Below, in pieces: positions 27,142 through 37,288 of a DNA stretch of 64,000 nt. Positions within the stretch are counted from its first letter, which is position 1, and every line of letters begins with the position of its first letter. Both the position numbers and the translations under genes were made by a program. A model generated the notes under the pieces. The model worked only from the letters and a program-made list of their open reading frames with translations. It was not told the origin of the DNA and ran no database searches. The stretch is from Oceanicella actignis (GTDB lineage: Bacteria; Pseudomonadota; Alphaproteobacteria; Rhodobacterales; Rhodobacteraceae), in assembly GCF_008124525.1 (NCBI RefSeq), contig NZ_VNHJ01000010.1, forward strand, positions 1 through 64,000. The letters are read 5' to 3'.

Positions 27142-29037
27142 ATGGCGCTGCGCCGGCGCGGCGGCGGCCGCTTCGAGGCCAATGTCTGGCCCGGTTTCGT
27201 CGATGCGATGACGGCGCTGCTCCTGGTGCTGATCTTCGTCCTGTCGATCTTCATGATCATCCAGTTCGTCCTGCGCGACACCATCACCGGCCAGGATCGC
27301 GAGCTGGACATCCTGACGCAGGAGCTGGCCGAGCTGGCCTCGACCCTGTCCATGGAGCAGCGCCGCGCCGAGGGGCTGAGCGCGCAGCTGGACGTGCTGC
27401 GCGCGACCCTGGCCGAGGCCGAGGCCGACCGCGCGCGGCTGGGCGAAGAGCTGGAGAAGGTCGCGCGCCAGCGTGACGACGCGCGCGCGCGCAACGACGC
27501 CTTCGAAGCCCAGGTCGCTGCGCTGAGCGCCGATCTTGAGCGCGCGCAGGGCCGCGTCGCGGCGCTGACGCGCGATCTGGACGCGGCGCGCCGGCAGGCC
27601 GGCGCCGAAGCCGGGCGCGCCGACGCCGCCGAGGCCGATCTGGCCAGGGCCCGCGCCGCCATCGACGAGCTTGAAAAGGCCAAGGCGCGCGAGATTTCCG
27701 AGAAGGAGGCGCTGCAGCTGTCTCTGGCGCGCCTGCGCGAAGAGATCGACGCCCAGGCCGAGGCCGCCCGCCTTGCCGCCGCGCGCCGCGCCGCGCTCGA
27801 GGCCATGGTCGCCGATCTGCGCAAGGACGCCAAGGACAAGGAGGCCTCGATCGCCAGCCTGCTGGCGGCGGCCGAGGCGCGCGACGCCGAGCTTGAACGC
27901 CAGCGCGCCGCCGCCGCCAGCAGCGCCGAAGAGGCGGCGCGGCTGAAGGAGCGGCTCGAGGAGCGCGAAAAGGCCCTGACCGAGCTGCGCCTGACCGCCG
28001 AAGAGAAGGAGCGCGTCCTCGCCGCGCTGCAAAAGCGCATGACCGAGGCCGAGAAGGCCCGCGCCATCGAGGCCGCCGCCGCCGAGGCGCTGCGCAAGAA
28101 GCTGGCCGGCGCGCAGGACGAGCTGACCGCCGCGACGCTGGCGCTGGAGGAGCAGCGGCGCAAGGCGGAAGAGACGCTGACCCTGCTCGCCGCGGCCGAG
28201 GCGGCGCGGCGCAAGGCCGAGCAGGCCTTGCAGGATGCGCGCGGCGAGCTGGACGCCAAGGCCGAGGCGCTGTCGCGCCGCGAGGCGGCCCTGGCCCTGG
28301 CCGAGCGCCAGTTGAGCGAAGAGCGCCAGGCCTCGGCCGATCAGGCGCGGCGGGTGGCGCTGCTCAACGAACAGCTGCGCGAGCTGCGCCGCCAGCTCGC
28401 CAATCTCCAGGGCCTGCTGGACGAAGCGCGCGCCAAGGACGAGGCGCAGCAGGTGCAGATCGAGAATCTGGGCTCGCGCCTGAACGCGGCGCTGGCGCGC
28501 GAGCTGGCGCTCAAGCGGCGCGAGCAGGAGCGTCTGGCCGCCGAAGCGCGCCGCCTTGCCGAAGAGAACAAGACCCTGGCGCAGTATCGTTCCGAGTTCT
28601 TCGGCCGAATCAAGGAGGCCCTGGGCGAGCATCCGGGCGTGCGCGTGGTGGGCGACCGTTTCGTGTTCCAGTCCGAGGTGCTTTTCGCCCCCGGCTCGGC
28701 CGAGATCGGCCCGGACGGCCGCCGCCAGCTGAGCGAGTTCGCCAAGCTTTTCCGCGGCCTCATGGCCGAGCTGCCGCCGGAGCTGCCCTGGGTGCTGCGC
28801 GTGGACGGGCACACCGACGACGTGCCCATCGCGCCGGGCGGGCGCTATCGCGACAATTGGGAGCTGAGCCAGGCGCGCGCGCTGTCGGTGGTGCGGTATC
28901 TGATCGAGGTCGAGGGCTTCCCCCCCGATCGCCTCGCCGCCGCGGGCTTTGGCGAATACCAGCCGATCGACCCCGCCGACACGCCCGAGGCGCGCGCGCG
29001 CAACCGCCGCATCGAGCTGAAGCTGACCGAGCGTTGA
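27142..29037 (+). CDS. Peptidoglycan-binding OmpA-domain protein with long coiled coil (MotB-like)
   Basis: A 631-residue protein. A single membrane helix (about 17-42) has a conserved acidic residue, D21 in PGFVDAMTALLLVLIFVL, placed as in MotB/TolR. A very long coiled coil (about 50-500) is rich in Glu/Ala/Arg/Leu heptads, and a C-terminal OmpA-like peptidoglycan-binding domain (about 505-630) has FAPGSAEIGPDGRRQL, VDGHTDDVPI and ARNRRIELKL. The coil could span the periplasm. With the upstream channel protein it forms a likely ion-driven envelope machine. The ZorAB pair of Zorya systems has a related layout, but no ZorC/D/E genes follow, and this neighbourhood is housekeeping. Confidence 0.87.
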   Translation: MALRRRGGGRFEANVWPGFVDAMTALLLVLIFVLSIFMIIQFVLRDTITGQDRELDILTQELAELASTLSMEQRRAEGLSAQLDVLRATLAEAEADRARLGEELEKVARQRDDARARNDAFEAQVAALSADLERAQGRVAALTRDLDAARRQAGAEAGRADAAEADLARARAAIDELEKAKAREISEKEALQLSLARLREEIDAQAEAARLAAARRAALEAMVADLRKDAKDKEASIASLLAAAEARDAELERQRAAAASSAEEAARLKERLEEREKALTELRLTAEEKERVLAALQKRMTEAEKARAIEAAAAEALRKKLAGAQDELTAATLALEEQRRKAEETLTLLAAAEAARRKAEQALQDARGELDAKAEALSRREAALALAERQLSEERQASADQARRVALLNEQLRELRRQLANLQGLLDEARAKDEAQQVQIENLGSRLNAALARELALKRREQERLAAEARRLAEENKTLAQYRSEFFGRIKEALGEHPGVRVVGDRFVFQSEVLFAPGSAEIGPDGRRQLSEFAKLFRGLMAELPPELPWVLRVDGHTDDVPIAPGGRYRDNWELSQARALSVVRYLIEVEGFPPDRLAAAGFGEYQPIDPADTPEARARNRRIELKLTER

Positions 29038-29112
29038 TCGCGAAGGCGCTGCAAGATTTGCGCAATTCGGGCTTGCAACCTTCCGCGCGCGCCGCTATCA
29101 GAGGCCTCGGAA

Positions 29113-29188
29113 GCGCCCTTCGTCTAGCGGTCCAGGACGCCGCCCTTTCACGGCGGAAACACGGGTTCGAGTCCCGTAGGGCGTACCA
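29113..29188 (+). tRNA. tRNA-Glu (anticodon UUC)
   Basis: Complete cloverleaf. Acceptor GCGCCCT pairs with AGGGCGT (first pair G-T). The anticodon stem CCGCC/GGCGG encloses CTTTCAC, giving anticodon TTC. The T-loop is TTCGAGT and the 3' CCA is encoded. The CTTTCAC loop and TCCAGGAC D-arm are typical of alphaproteobacterial tRNA-Glu. Confidence 0.98.
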
Positions 29189-29244
29189 CCCCTTCAGGCA
29201 CAACATGCGATCTTCGGCAAGCGTCGCCGCGACGCGCGCATGCG

Positions 29245-29270
29245 AAAACGGCCGCCCTTTCGGGCGGCCG
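29245..29270 (-). terminator. Rho-independent terminator of clpA
   Basis: Perfect 9-bp stem CGGCCGCCC / GGGCGGCCG with a four-base loop, followed on the minus strand by TTTTC. It lies 25 bases beyond the clpA stop and also between the convergent tRNA-Glu and clpA, so it may stop transcription from both sides. Confidence 0.8.
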
Positions 29271-29295
29271 CCTGCTTTCGCGCGCCGCGCGCCGC

Positions 29296-31614
<2,319 letters not shown>

Positions 31615-31744
31615 GGGCGTCACCTTCTGCATGCGGCCGCGCAAGGTCGCGCGGCGGGAGCGACGGCGCGCCGGGGTGCGCAACCATCGTCTCCATTAGA
31701 CTTCGGATTTGTAATCGAAGGGTCAAGGGCGCCAGCCGCGATCA

Positions 31745-31756
31745 CGAAATATTTCG
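31745..31756. repeat. 12-bp perfect palindrome between clpS and clpA
   Basis: CGAAATATTTCG, AT-rich, six bases after the clpS stop. It could be a small hairpin or a protein site. A TTGACC sequence further downstream on the minus strand hints at a clpA promoter, but no good -10 was found. Confidence 0.4.
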
Positions 31757-31762
31757 CGCCCT

Positions 31763-32134
31763 TCACTCCTTCTCCATGGTGCATTGAAGCGGGTGCTGGT
31801 GCTTGCGGGCGAAGTCCATCACCTGCATCACCTTGGTTTCGGCGACCTCGAACGAGAACACCCCGACCACCGCCACGCCCTTGCGGTGAACGGTCAGCAT
31901 GATCTCGACGGCGCGCTCGTGGCCGATGCCGAAGAAGCGCTCGAGCACGTGGACGACGAACTCCATGGGCGTGTAGTCGTCGTTCAGCATCAGCACCTTG
32001 TACATGCTGGGGCGCTTGGGCCTGGGCTTGGCGGCCACGGCCAGATCGGTGGACGGCGCGCCCGGCGCGTCGTCCTTGTCGTGGTCGGCGGCCGAAAGGA
32101 TGCGGGCCGCGCGCAGGTCTTCAGTCGGGGTCAT
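31763..32134 (-). CDS. clpS: ATP-dependent Clp protease adaptor ClpS
   Basis: N-end-rule adaptor that delivers substrates to ClpA (123 residues). The core has the family signature [36 protein letters not shown] and the substrate-pocket region. The first 40 residues (Asp/Ala/Pro-rich) form a flexible tail as in other ClpS proteins. It is transcribed with, or just ahead of, clpA. A sigma70-like -10 TATAAT lies about 50 bases upstream. Confidence 0.96.
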   Translation of the reverse strand: MTPTEDLRAARILSAADHDKDDAPGAPSTDLAVAAKPRPKRPSMYKVLMLNDDYTPMEFVVHVLERFFGIGHERAVEIMLTVHRKGVAVVGVFSFEVAETKVMQVMDFARKHQHPLQCTMEKE

Positions 32135-32183
32135 GTCGGCCGATCGCTGGAGTTTCCGGCGGCACGGCGCCGCCCGGGAACAT

Positions 32184-32212
32184 ATTATAGGATGCGGCCG
32201 CCCGGGGAAAAG
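32184..32212 (-). promoter_or_regulatory. Promoter candidate for clpS
   Basis: On the minus strand a perfect -10 TATAAT (32184-32189) has CTTTTC (32207-32212) 17 bases upstream, 50 bases before the clpS start. The -35 fits neither sigma70 nor the CTTGAA heat-shock consensus well. Confidence 0.5.
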
Positions 32213-32312
32213 GGGGCGCGCGCATTCGCCTCGGCTCGCGCGCCCGAATTCGATCGCGGATTCGATCGCGTGCGCCCGGCCCGGGGCCGGACGCGCGCGG
32301 GGGCTGCGCGGG

Positions 32313-32759
32313 TCAGCGCCGTCCGGTCTGCGCCAGCTCGCCGGCGGCGGCGATGCGCTCGGCCACGGGCTCGACGGCCGCGCGCGCGGCGGTCAGGGCG
32401 ATCTCGTTCATCTTCGTGGCGTGGCCGAGCGCGCTCTCGAAGGCGCGGCGGGCGAATTCGGCCTGCTTCTCGAGCGCGTCGAGCGGGCTGCGCGCCGCCG
32501 TCAGCTCGCGCGCGGCGGTCAGGCTCTCCTCGATCGTCTCGCGCGCCAGGGCCAGCGCTTCGGCGTTCATCTCGCCGGCGGCCTTGGCCGCGACGTTCGA
32601 GGCGGCGAGCAGCGCATCCACGTTGCCCTGCCCGTAGCGGGCGAGGGTCTCGAGCGAGCGGGCGAGCGACTCGGCCTGGCGGGCGGCGGCGGCGCGGGCC
32701 TCGTCGGCCGAGGGGATGGCGACATGGGGCTGGGCGGCGATCTTTTCGGCGGCGGTCAT
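32313..32759 (-). CDS. Phasin family protein
   Basis: A 148-residue helical protein of the phasin type, which coats polyhydroxyalkanoate granules. It is Ala/Glu-rich with amphipathic helices ([40 protein letters not shown]) and the family string [21 protein letters not shown] 32759 was chosen since GGAG lies six bases upstream; a second ATG directly before it (32762) is too close to that site. It has its own promoter (32844-32872). No PHA synthase or depolymerase genes are near. The phasin - clpS - clpA order is common in Rhodobacterales. Confidence 0.88.
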   Translation of the reverse strand: MTAAEKIAAQPHVAIPSADEARAAAARQAESLARSLETLARYGQGNVDALLAASNVAAKAAGEMNAEALALARETIEESLTAARELTAARSPLDALEKQAEFARRAFESALGHATKMNEIALTAARAAVEPVAERIAAAGELAQTGRR

Positions 32760-32843
32760 CATGATCTCCGGTGCTTCGGGCGGTCTGTCGGGCGCGGAAA
32801 CGGCGCCTGGAACGCGATTCTTCACATCTCTTTACGCTGGGTA

Positions 32844-32872
32844 AATATGGGGACGATGTTGCGGTGCGTCAA
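32844..32872 (-). promoter_or_regulatory. Promoter of the phasin gene
   Basis: On the minus strand TTGACG (32867-32872), a 17-base spacer and CATATT (32844-32849) lie 85 bases ahead of the start. Just upstream of the -35 is CTGCAAGGCAA (32880-32890), resembling the CTGC-N3/4-GCAG site of the PHA repressor PhaR. A second inverted repeat GCAGC-N7-GCTGC is at 32944-32960. Confidence 0.6.
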
Positions 32873-33044
32873 TGGCGTGCTGCAAGGCAAAATCGCCCAC
32901 TGGTTGCGCGAATTCGGCCCGATTTCCATTTTCAGAACGTCGCGCAGCATGTTACGCTGCCTTGCGCGTGCGGAAGATGAGGAAAACTCGCGACCACCGG
33001 CACGCGCGAGGCGAAAACGTGAAGAGCAGCGTACGAGGGCAGGC

Positions 33045-34157
33045 ATGATCAAGGCGGCGCGAAGGCTGATGCTGGGCGCATTCGTGGCGGCGGCGGCGCT
33101 GTTGGGCGCGCTGGCGCCCGAGGCGCGGGCGGCGCAATACGCGGCGCTGGTGATGGACGCCCGCACCGGCGAGGTGCTTTACGCAAGGAATGCCGACACC
33201 CCCCTGCCGCCGGCCTCGCTGACCAAGATGATGACCATCTATCTGGCCATCGAGGCGGTGAAGTCGGGCCGGCTCAAGCTGGACCAGAAGGTGCGCGTCT
33301 CGGCGCTGGCGGCGCGCCAGCCGCCGTCGCGCATCGGGCTGCGGCCGGGCCAGCTGGTGCGCGTGCGCGATCTGATCCGCGCGGCGGCGGTCAAGTCGGC
33401 GAACGACGCGGCCATGGCGCTGGCCGAGGCGGTGGGCGGCTCGAAGGAGCGTTTCGCCCAGATGATGAACCGCAAGGCCAAGGCGCTGGGCATGACCCGC
33501 ACCAATTTCCGCAATCCGCACGGGCTGACCGAGGCCGGGCATCTGTCGACGGCGCGCGACATGGCCATTCTGGGCCGGCGGCTGTTCTTCGATCACCCCG
33601 AGTATTACAACATCTTCGGCCGCAAGAAGACCCGCGCCGTGGGGCGCACGATATACGCCACGAACCGGCGGCTGCTTTCCTCCTATGCCGGCGCGGACGG
33701 GATCAAGACCGGATACACCGCGGCTTCGGGCTACAACCTGGTCGCCTCGGCCCATCGCGGAGAAAAGCGGGTGATCGTGTCGGTGTTCGGCGCGCGCTCG
33801 TCGCGGCAGCGCACGCAGAAGGTGGCGCAGCTGCTCGACCTTGGCTTCAAGCGCGCGCCGCGCGACGTGGCGGTGATCCGGCCGGGCGCGCCCACGGGGC
33901 GCGTCGCCCACGCGCCGGCGCCGGCCCTGCGGCCGACACCGCCCGCCGGTCTGCTGGCGCAGCTGGGCGAGGCCGTCGTTCCCGCGGCGGCGGCGGCCGA
34001 GCTGCGGGCGAGCCGTTCGCGCGCGGCGCCCTTGCGCGCCGAGTTCCCGCCGGACAAGCCGGGCGGCGGCGTGGCCGTGGCTTCGCAGCTGCGCATGGGC
34101 GCGGCCTCGCCCGCCGCGGCGCTGCGCGCGCCCGCGCCCAGGCCGCGGCCGCGCTGA
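33045..34157 (+). CDS. dacA: D-alanyl-D-alanine carboxypeptidase (penicillin-binding protein 5/6 type)
   Basis: Periplasmic serine peptidase that trims peptidoglycan stem peptides. It has a 29-residue signal peptide ending PEARA-AQYAAL, then the catalytic motifs SLTK (S58, K61), SAN (118-120) and KTG (221-223). The total is 370 residues. The C-terminal 100 residues are Ala/Pro/Arg-rich, and I see no clear PBP5 C-terminal domain or amphipathic anchor. ATG 33045 follows GAGGGCAGGC. It is divergent from the phasin and convergent with the alcohol dehydrogenase, with a hairpin at its stop codon. The SxxK set makes the class certain; the symbol is approximate. Confidence 0.92.
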   Translation: MIKAARRLMLGAFVAAAALLGALAPEARAAQYAALVMDARTGEVLYARNADTPLPPASLTKMMTIYLAIEAVKSGRLKLDQKVRVSALAARQPPSRIGLRPGQLVRVRDLIRAAAVKSANDAAMALAEAVGGSKERFAQMMNRKAKALGMTRTNFRNPHGLTEAGHLSTARDMAILGRRLFFDHPEYYNIFGRKKTRAVGRTIYATNRRLLSSYAGADGIKTGYTAASGYNLVASAHRGEKRVIVSVFGARSSRQRTQKVAQLLDLGFKRAPRDVAVIRPGAPTGRVAHAPAPALRPTPPAGLLAQLGEAVVPAAAAAELRASRSRAAPLRAEFPPDKPGGGVAVASQLRMGAASPAAALRAPAPRPRPR

Positions 34158-34167
34158 GCGCGGCCGC
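34145..34167 (+). terminator. Perfect hairpin with the dacA stop codon in its loop
   Basis: Perfect 10-bp inverted repeat GCGGCCGCGC / GCGCGGCCGC whose 3-base loop is the TGA stop codon of the carboxypeptidase gene. No T-run follows. It lies between convergent genes, so it may serve as a terminator or transcript stabiliser. Confidence 0.45.
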
Positions 34168-34212
34168 TCGGTCGCCGCGGCGGGCGGGGCGCCTGGCGGC
34201 GGCGGTCCCGGT

Positions 34213-35388
34213 TCAGGAAGCGGCCTCGAGAATCGCGATCAGCGCGCCCGTCTCCAGCGCGACCGGCGCGCCCTTCATCGATGACGAGGCCAGCGATTCC
34301 CTGGCCAGCGGCGCGTGGTCCTCGGGGCTGAGCCCCAGCGCGCCGAGGCGCGGCAGGCCCTGGGCGTCGATCCATGCCTGCAGGGCGTCGAAGGCCTCGG
34401 GCGCCGGCGCCTCGAGCGCCGCGCCCAGCCAGGCGGCGACCTCGTCCAGCCGCGCCTGCGCGCGGGCGTCGGGCCGTTCGGCCAGCGCCTCGCCCGTCGC
34501 GCGCAGCACATGAGGCAGAAGGCGGCCGCAGATGGCCCCGTGGGCGCCGCCGACGCGCCCCCCCGCCACGCCGGCCAGGCCATGCACCGCGCCAAGTCCG
34601 GCATTGGCCAGCGCCAGGCCGCCGAACAGGCTGGCCAGCGCCATGTCGGCGCGCGCGGCCGCATCGTCGGCGACCGCGCCCGGAGCCGGCTCCATCAGCG
34701 CGCGCAGCGCCCGCATGGCGCGCGGGATCGCGTCGCGGCACAGCGCATCGGTCAGCGGGTTGGCGCGGCAGGAAAGGTAGGGTTCGATGACCTGGGTCAG
34801 CGCGTCCAGCCCGCTGGCCAGCGTCACCGCGCGCGGCGCGCCGCGGGTCAGCTCGGGATCCACCACCGCCAGGCGCGGCAGCAGCCCCGGATCGCGCAGC
34901 GACACCTTGCGCCCATGCTCGGGCACGCCCAGCACGGCGTTGCGCGTGACCTCGGCGCCGGTGCCGGCGGTGGTGGGGATGGCGACCGCCGGCAGGGGCG
35001 GCGCGGTCAGGGGGCGGCCCTCGCCGACCACTTCGAGATGGGTCATGACGCCGCTCGGCTGCGGAACAAGGCCGGCGATGGCCTTGGCCGCATCCATGGC
35101 CGCCCCGCCGCCAAGGCCCGCCGTCGCCTCGACGCCGAAATCGCGCGCGCGGGCGACGGCGTCCTCGATCATCGCGACGGTGGGCTCGGCGGGAATGCTG
35201 ACGGGCAGGATCTCGGCCCCCAGCGACTCGAGCGCCTCGGCCAGCCAGCGCCCGCGCCGCGGATCGGCGCCGGTGACCAGCGCCACGCGCCGTCCGAGCG
35301 CGCGGATGGCGGGCGCGGCCTGGGCGGCGGCGCCGGGGCCGAAGGCGATGCGGGCGGCGGTGGCGAAGTCGAAGCTCGGCGGGGTCAT
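34213..35388 (-). CDS. Iron-containing alcohol dehydrogenase
   Basis: Group III Fe-ADH (391 residues). NAD-binding motif GLGGGAAMDAAKAIAG, IPTTAGTGAEVTRNAV, and the metal-ligand region GLDALTQVIEPYLS, GAVHGLAG and GAHGAICG supplying the Asp and His ligands. ATG 35388 is preceded by AGGAG. A longer frame upstream overlaps the imuB LexA box and is rejected. The substrate cannot be inferred; its neighbours do not form a pathway with it. Confidence 0.9.
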   Translation of the reverse strand: MTPPSFDFATAARIAFGPGAAAQAAPAIRALGRRVALVTGADPRRGRWLAEALESLGAEILPVSIPAEPTVAMIEDAVARARDFGVEATAGLGGGAAMDAAKAIAGLVPQPSGVMTHLEVVGEGRPLTAPPLPAVAIPTTAGTGAEVTRNAVLGVPEHGRKVSLRDPGLLPRLAVVDPELTRGAPRAVTLASGLDALTQVIEPYLSCRANPLTDALCRDAIPRAMRALRALMEPAPGAVADDAAARADMALASLFGGLALANAGLGAVHGLAGVAGGRVGGAHGAICGRLLPHVLRATGEALAERPDARAQARLDEVAAWLGAALEAPAPEAFDALQAWIDAQGLPRLGALGLSPEDHAPLARESLASSSMKGAPVALETGALIAILEAAS

Positions 35389-35521
35389 GCGCTCTCCTGC
35401 GGCGGCGCGCGGCGGGGCCGGGCGCGGAACGGGTCGGGATCGGGTCGGGGCGCGAGGATGGCGCGCCGCCCGGCCCGGCGCAAGCGCCTCTTGGCAGGCG
35501 CGGCGAGACGGGGCAGAATGA

Positions 35522-35536
35522 GAACATAAGAGGAAC
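35522..35536. promoter_or_regulatory. LexA (SOS) box upstream of imuB
   Basis: GAACATAAGAGGAAC is GAAC-N7-GAAC, that is, GTTC-N7-GTTC on the minus strand, the exact alphaproteobacterial LexA operator. It ends 16 bases before the imuB start, as expected for a damage-inducible gene. Confidence 0.9.
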
Positions 35537-35552
35537 AAAAGGTTCCGCGCGC

Positions 35553-37274
35553 ATGTCCATGATCGATTCCCCGCCCGCGCCCGACGCGCCCCATGCGCCC
35601 GCCTCGCCGGCGCCGCGCGGGCGGCGCATCCTGTCGTTGTGGCTGCCGCATATGGGGGCCGAGCGGGCCTTGCGCCGCGCCGGCCTTGACGCCGACGCGC
35701 CCTTCGCGCTGATCGCGCCCATCGGCGGCGCGGCGACGGCGGTCTCGGTCAACGCGGCGGCGCTGGCGCTGGGGCTGCGCGCGGGCATGACGCTGGCCGA
35801 TGCGCGGGCGCTGCATCCCGCGCTGGCGGTGGCCTGGCGCGACCCCGCGGCCGAGGCGCGGCTGCTGGCGGCGCTGCTGCGCTGGGCGGGGCGCTTCAGC
35901 CCCTGGGCCGCGATCGAGGACGGACCGCCCGGCGAGGGCGGGCTGATCGCCGATGTGACGGGCTGCGCGCATCTGTTCGGCGGCGAGGCGGCGCTGGCGC
36001 GGCTGATGCTGCGCGAGCTGGGCGCGCGCGGACTGACGGCGCGGCTGGCGGTGGCCGATACGCGCGGGGGCGCCTGGGCGCTCGCGCGCTTCGGGGCCGC
36101 GTCGCCCGACGGCGCGGCGATCGCGCCGCCGGGAACGTTGCGCGCTGCGCTTGCGACCTTGCCGGCGGCGGCGCTGCGTCTGCCAGAGGAAACGGTTCGG
36201 GCCCTGGCGCGCCTTGGCTTGCGCCGCGTCGGCGACATCGCGGGCATGCCGCGCGCGGCGCTGGCGCGCCGTTTCGGCGTCGAGCTGACGCGCCGCCTGG
36301 ACCAGGCGTTGGGGGCCGAGCCCGAACCCGTTTCGCCCGCACGCCCCGCGCCGGTTTTCGCCGTGCGCCTGACCTTGCCCGAGCCGATCGGCTTGCGCGC
36401 GGACATCGAGGCGGCGCTGAAGCGGCTGCTCGAGCGTCTGTGCGCCCGCCTCGAGGCCGAAGGGCGGGGCGCGCGCCGGTTGCGGCTCGAGATCCGCCGC
36501 GCCGACGGCGGCGCGCAGGCGCAGGAGCTGGGGCTGGCGCAGGCGATGCGCGATCCGGCGCGGATCCTGCCGCTGTTCGACGCCGCGCTTGCGCGGCTGG
36601 AGGCCGGTTTCGGCGTCGACGCGGTGCGGCTTGAGGCGACGATGACCGAGCCGTTGTCGGCGCGGCGGGTGCGCGGCTGCCTCGACGCGCAGGCGGCGGC
36701 GATGCGCCGCCGCCACGGTCCGCAGGCGCAGCAGGACGCGCAGGCGGCCGAGGCGGTTTTCGCCGATCTGCTGGGGCGGCTTGGCGCGCGCATCGGGCTC
36801 GAGCGGCTGTTCCGCCTGCATCCGGGCGACAGCCACATCCCCGAGCGCGCCGCCCGCCTGCTCGCGGCGGCCTGGAGCGAGCCGCATGCGGGCGGCTGGC
36901 CGCCGCCCGACGCGCCCCGTCCCGCGGCGCTGCTGACGCCCGAGCCCGCGCAGCCTCTGGCGGCGGCGGAGCCGGACGCCGAGAGGGGCGGCGCGCGCCG
37001 GGCGGCCGATGGCGGCGCGGCGGGGGGCGAAGGGGGTGGCGGGGCCGAGCGCCCGCCCGTCCGGCTGCGCTGGCGCGGACGGGTTCTGGAGCTGGCGCGC
37101 GTCTCGGGCCCCGAGCGCATCGCGCCCGAATGGTGGCTGGACGACCCCGCCTGGCGGGCGGGCGCGCGCGACTACTGGCGCGTCGAGACGACGGCGGGCG
37201 CCCGGCTGTGGCTGTTTCGGGTGTTGCGCGCGCCGCCGGGGCAGGGGTGGTTCGTGCAGGGGATCATGCCCTGA
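35553..37274 (+). CDS. imuB: ImuB-type Y-family DNA polymerase homologue
   Basis: A 573-residue Y-family polymerase relative that lacks the catalytic acidic residues and serves as a hub for mutagenic translesion synthesis with ImuA and DnaE2. Seen here: ILSLWLPHMGAERALR, LIADVTGCAHLFGGEAAL, RFGVELTRRLDQALGAEPEP, the conserved LFRLHPGDSHIPERA, and the C-terminal ERIAPEWWLDDPAWRAGARD with DYWRVET. A LexA box lies just upstream. In most alphaproteobacteria imuA and dnaE2 flank it; here an alcohol dehydrogenase (opposite strand) precedes and trkH follows, so the cassette is split. Ribosome-binding site AAAAGG; an ATG two codons later is also possible. Confidence 0.88.
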   Translation: MSMIDSPPAPDAPHAPASPAPRGRRILSLWLPHMGAERALRRAGLDADAPFALIAPIGGAATAVSVNAAALALGLRAGMTLADARALHPALAVAWRDPAAEARLLAALLRWAGRFSPWAAIEDGPPGEGGLIADVTGCAHLFGGEAALARLMLRELGARGLTARLAVADTRGGAWALARFGAASPDGAAIAPPGTLRAALATLPAAALRLPEETVRALARLGLRRVGDIAGMPRAALARRFGVELTRRLDQALGAEPEPVSPARPAPVFAVRLTLPEPIGLRADIEAALKRLLERLCARLEAEGRGARRLRLEIRRADGGAQAQELGLAQAMRDPARILPLFDAALARLEAGFGVDAVRLEATMTEPLSARRVRGCLDAQAAAMRRRHGPQAQQDAQAAEAVFADLLGRLGARIGLERLFRLHPGDSHIPERAARLLAAAWSEPHAGGWPPPDAPRPAALLTPEPAQPLAAAEPDAERGGARRAADGGAAGGEGGGGAERPPVRLRWRGRVLELARVSGPERIAPEWWLDDPAWRAGARDYWRVETTAGARLWLFRVLRAPPGQGWFVQGIMP

Positions 37275-37288
37275 GCGCGCCTTGGCGC

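Noticed and set aside
25935-29037. Zorya-type anti-phage system (ZorA/ZorB-like pair)
   Set aside because: Only the two motor-like genes are present. What follows is tRNA-Glu and clpA, with no ZorC/D/E helicase or nuclease genes. The coiled coil is on the OmpA partner and not the channel protein as in ZorA.
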